Part shown: in pieces, positions 32,306 through 33,063 of the stretch
How the letters are laid out: each line of letters opens with the position of its first letter
Position numbering within the stretch: the first letter of the stretch is position 1
NCBI RefSeq assembly: GCF_001645385.1
Contig: NZ_LVHI01000023.1
Span: forward strand, 300,948 to 334,010
DNA: 33,063 nucleotides
Direction: 5' to 3'
Source of the DNA: Rhodococcoides kyotonense
GTDB taxonomy: Bacteria > Actinomycetota > Actinomycetes > Mycobacteriales > Mycobacteriaceae
Notes under the pieces: generated by a model
Database searches by the model: none
The model's input: the letters and a program-made list of their open reading frames with translations, nothing else
Told to the model about the DNA's origin: nothing
Translations under genes and position numbers: made by a program

Positions 32306-33063
32306 ATGAGCAACGTGATCAGCCACTGGCTGGACAACAAGGAATTCGCCGGCACCTCCGGTAACACCGCACCGGTCACCAACCCCGCTACCGGCGAGGT
32401 CACCGGACAACTGGCACTGGCCAATCTGGACGATGCCCGCACCGTCATCGACGCCGCCGCAGCCGCGTTCCCCGCCTGGCGCGACACCTCCCTCGCCAAG
32501 CGCGTGCAGGTCCTGTTCAAATTCCGCGAACTCCTGAACGAACGCAAGGGTGAGTTAGCGGAAATCATCACCGCCGAACACGGCAAAGTACTCTCCGACG
32601 CATTGGGTGAAATCTCCCGCGGCCAGGAAGTCGTCGAATTCGCCTGCGGCATCCCGCATTTGTTGAAGGGCGGCTTCACCGAGAACGCCTCCACCAAAGT
32701 CGACGTCTACTCCATCCGCCAACCCCTCGGCCCCGTCGGCATCATCTCCCCCTTCAACTTTCCCGCCATGGTCCCGATGTGGTTCTTCCCCGTCGCCATC
32801 GCCGCCGGCAACACCGTCGTACTCAAGCCGTCGGAAAAAGACCCCACCGCCTCCATCTGGATCGCGAACCTCTGGGCCGAAGCAGGCCTGCCCGCAGGCG
32901 TGTTCAACGTCCTGCAAGGCGACAAGCTCGCCGTCGACGAACTCCTCGAGAACAAGAAGATCAAAGCGATCTCCTTCGTCGGCTCCACCCCCATCGCCCA
33001 ATACGTCTACAGCGTCGGCACCGCGAACGGTAAACGCGTCCAAGCTTTGGGTGGCGCGAAGAA
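32306..33063 (+). CDS. mmsA: Methylmalonate/malonate-semialdehyde dehydrogenase, N-terminal part (runs off window)
   Basis: CoA-acylating aldehyde dehydrogenase (IolA/MmsA) converting malonate semialdehyde to acetyl-CoA, the last iol step. 252 residues are visible, from ATG 32306 (AGGA 5-6 bases upstream). Recognisable: NPATGEVTGQL near 26-36, AEHGKVLSDALGEISRGQEV near 90-109, and the NAD-binding PLGPVGIISPFNFPAMVP region followed by WFFPVAIAAGNTVVLKPSE. FVGSTPIAQYVY follows, then the window ends before the catalytic Cys. Codon use shifts after about residue 71: 6 of 13 Lys codons are AAA, while the preceding iolH uses AAG throughout. Confidence 0.92.
   Translation, partial: MSNVISHWLDNKEFAGTSGNTAPVTNPATGEVTGQLALANLDDARTVIDAAAAAFPAWRDTSLAKRVQVLFKFRELLNERKGELAEIITAEHGKVLSDALGEISRGQEVVEFACGIPHLLKGGFTENASTKVDVYSIRQPLGPVGIISPFNFPAMVPMWFFPVAIAAGNTVVLKPSEKDPTASIWIANLWAEAGLPAGVFNVLQGDKLAVDELLENKKIKAISFVGSTPIAQYVYSVGTANGKRVQALGGAK

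Overview
The window is high-GC DNA with GTG/TTG starts, dense 4-base stop/start overlaps and mycolic-actinobacterial gene content, and it looks like a Rhodococcus-type (Nocardiaceae) chromosome. The order upp, an Rv3311-like gene, add-deoA-cdd and sdhCDAB matches the M. tuberculosis Rv3309c-Rv3319 backbone as I know it. The assignment rests on gene order and protein motifs; no database search was possible.

Layout. 1-142 is the tail of an IS30-type transposase. 166-1679 (minus) holds a DUF2797 protein and upp. 1771-3816 (plus) is a four-gene overlapping cassette of type VII secretion (ESX) character: an EspC-like substrate, a NlpC/P60 hydrolase with an Esx-like N-terminus, and two small YbaB/EspL-like proteins. 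It sits where the mycobacterial backbone has other genes. 3832-5094 is the acidic Rv3311 homologue. 5117-7971 (minus) is the nucleoside salvage set cdd-deoA-add. 8236-11651 is sdhCDAB, preceded by a candidate DtxR/IdeR iron box. 11870-14665 is a HAMP sensor kinase and OmpR-type regulator flanked by two small exported or anchored proteins, each with a Pro/Ala linker and a highly acidic Asp/Trp tail.

14792-33063 is dominated by inositol and polyol catabolism: an operon of IolG-like dehydrogenase, aldo-keto reductase and MFS exporter (minus); four more Gfo/Idh/MocA oxidoreductases; an IolE-like dehydratase; two LacI regulators; a GntR regulator (IolR-like); and the main operon iolC - Cgl0159-type aldolase - iolB - iolD - iolH - mmsA (running off the right edge). 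IolG/IolE would make diketo-inositol, IolD opens the ring, IolB isomerises, IolC phosphorylates, the aldolase cleaves, and MmsA takes malonate semialdehyde to acetyl-CoA. Sites matching the IolR consensus lie before iolC and between the divergent dehydrogenase genes, suggesting a shared regulon.

The most unusual items are a 51-bp imperfect palindromic repeat present three times (two behind sdhB, one between lacI and gntR), the ESX-type cassette, and the two-component system framed by acidic-tail proteins. No rRNA, tRNA or CRISPR array was seen. No stretch above 300 bases lacks a gene; the longest gaps (about 265 bp before sdhC, 218 bp after sdhB, 208 bp before iolC) carry the regulatory sites and repeats listed.
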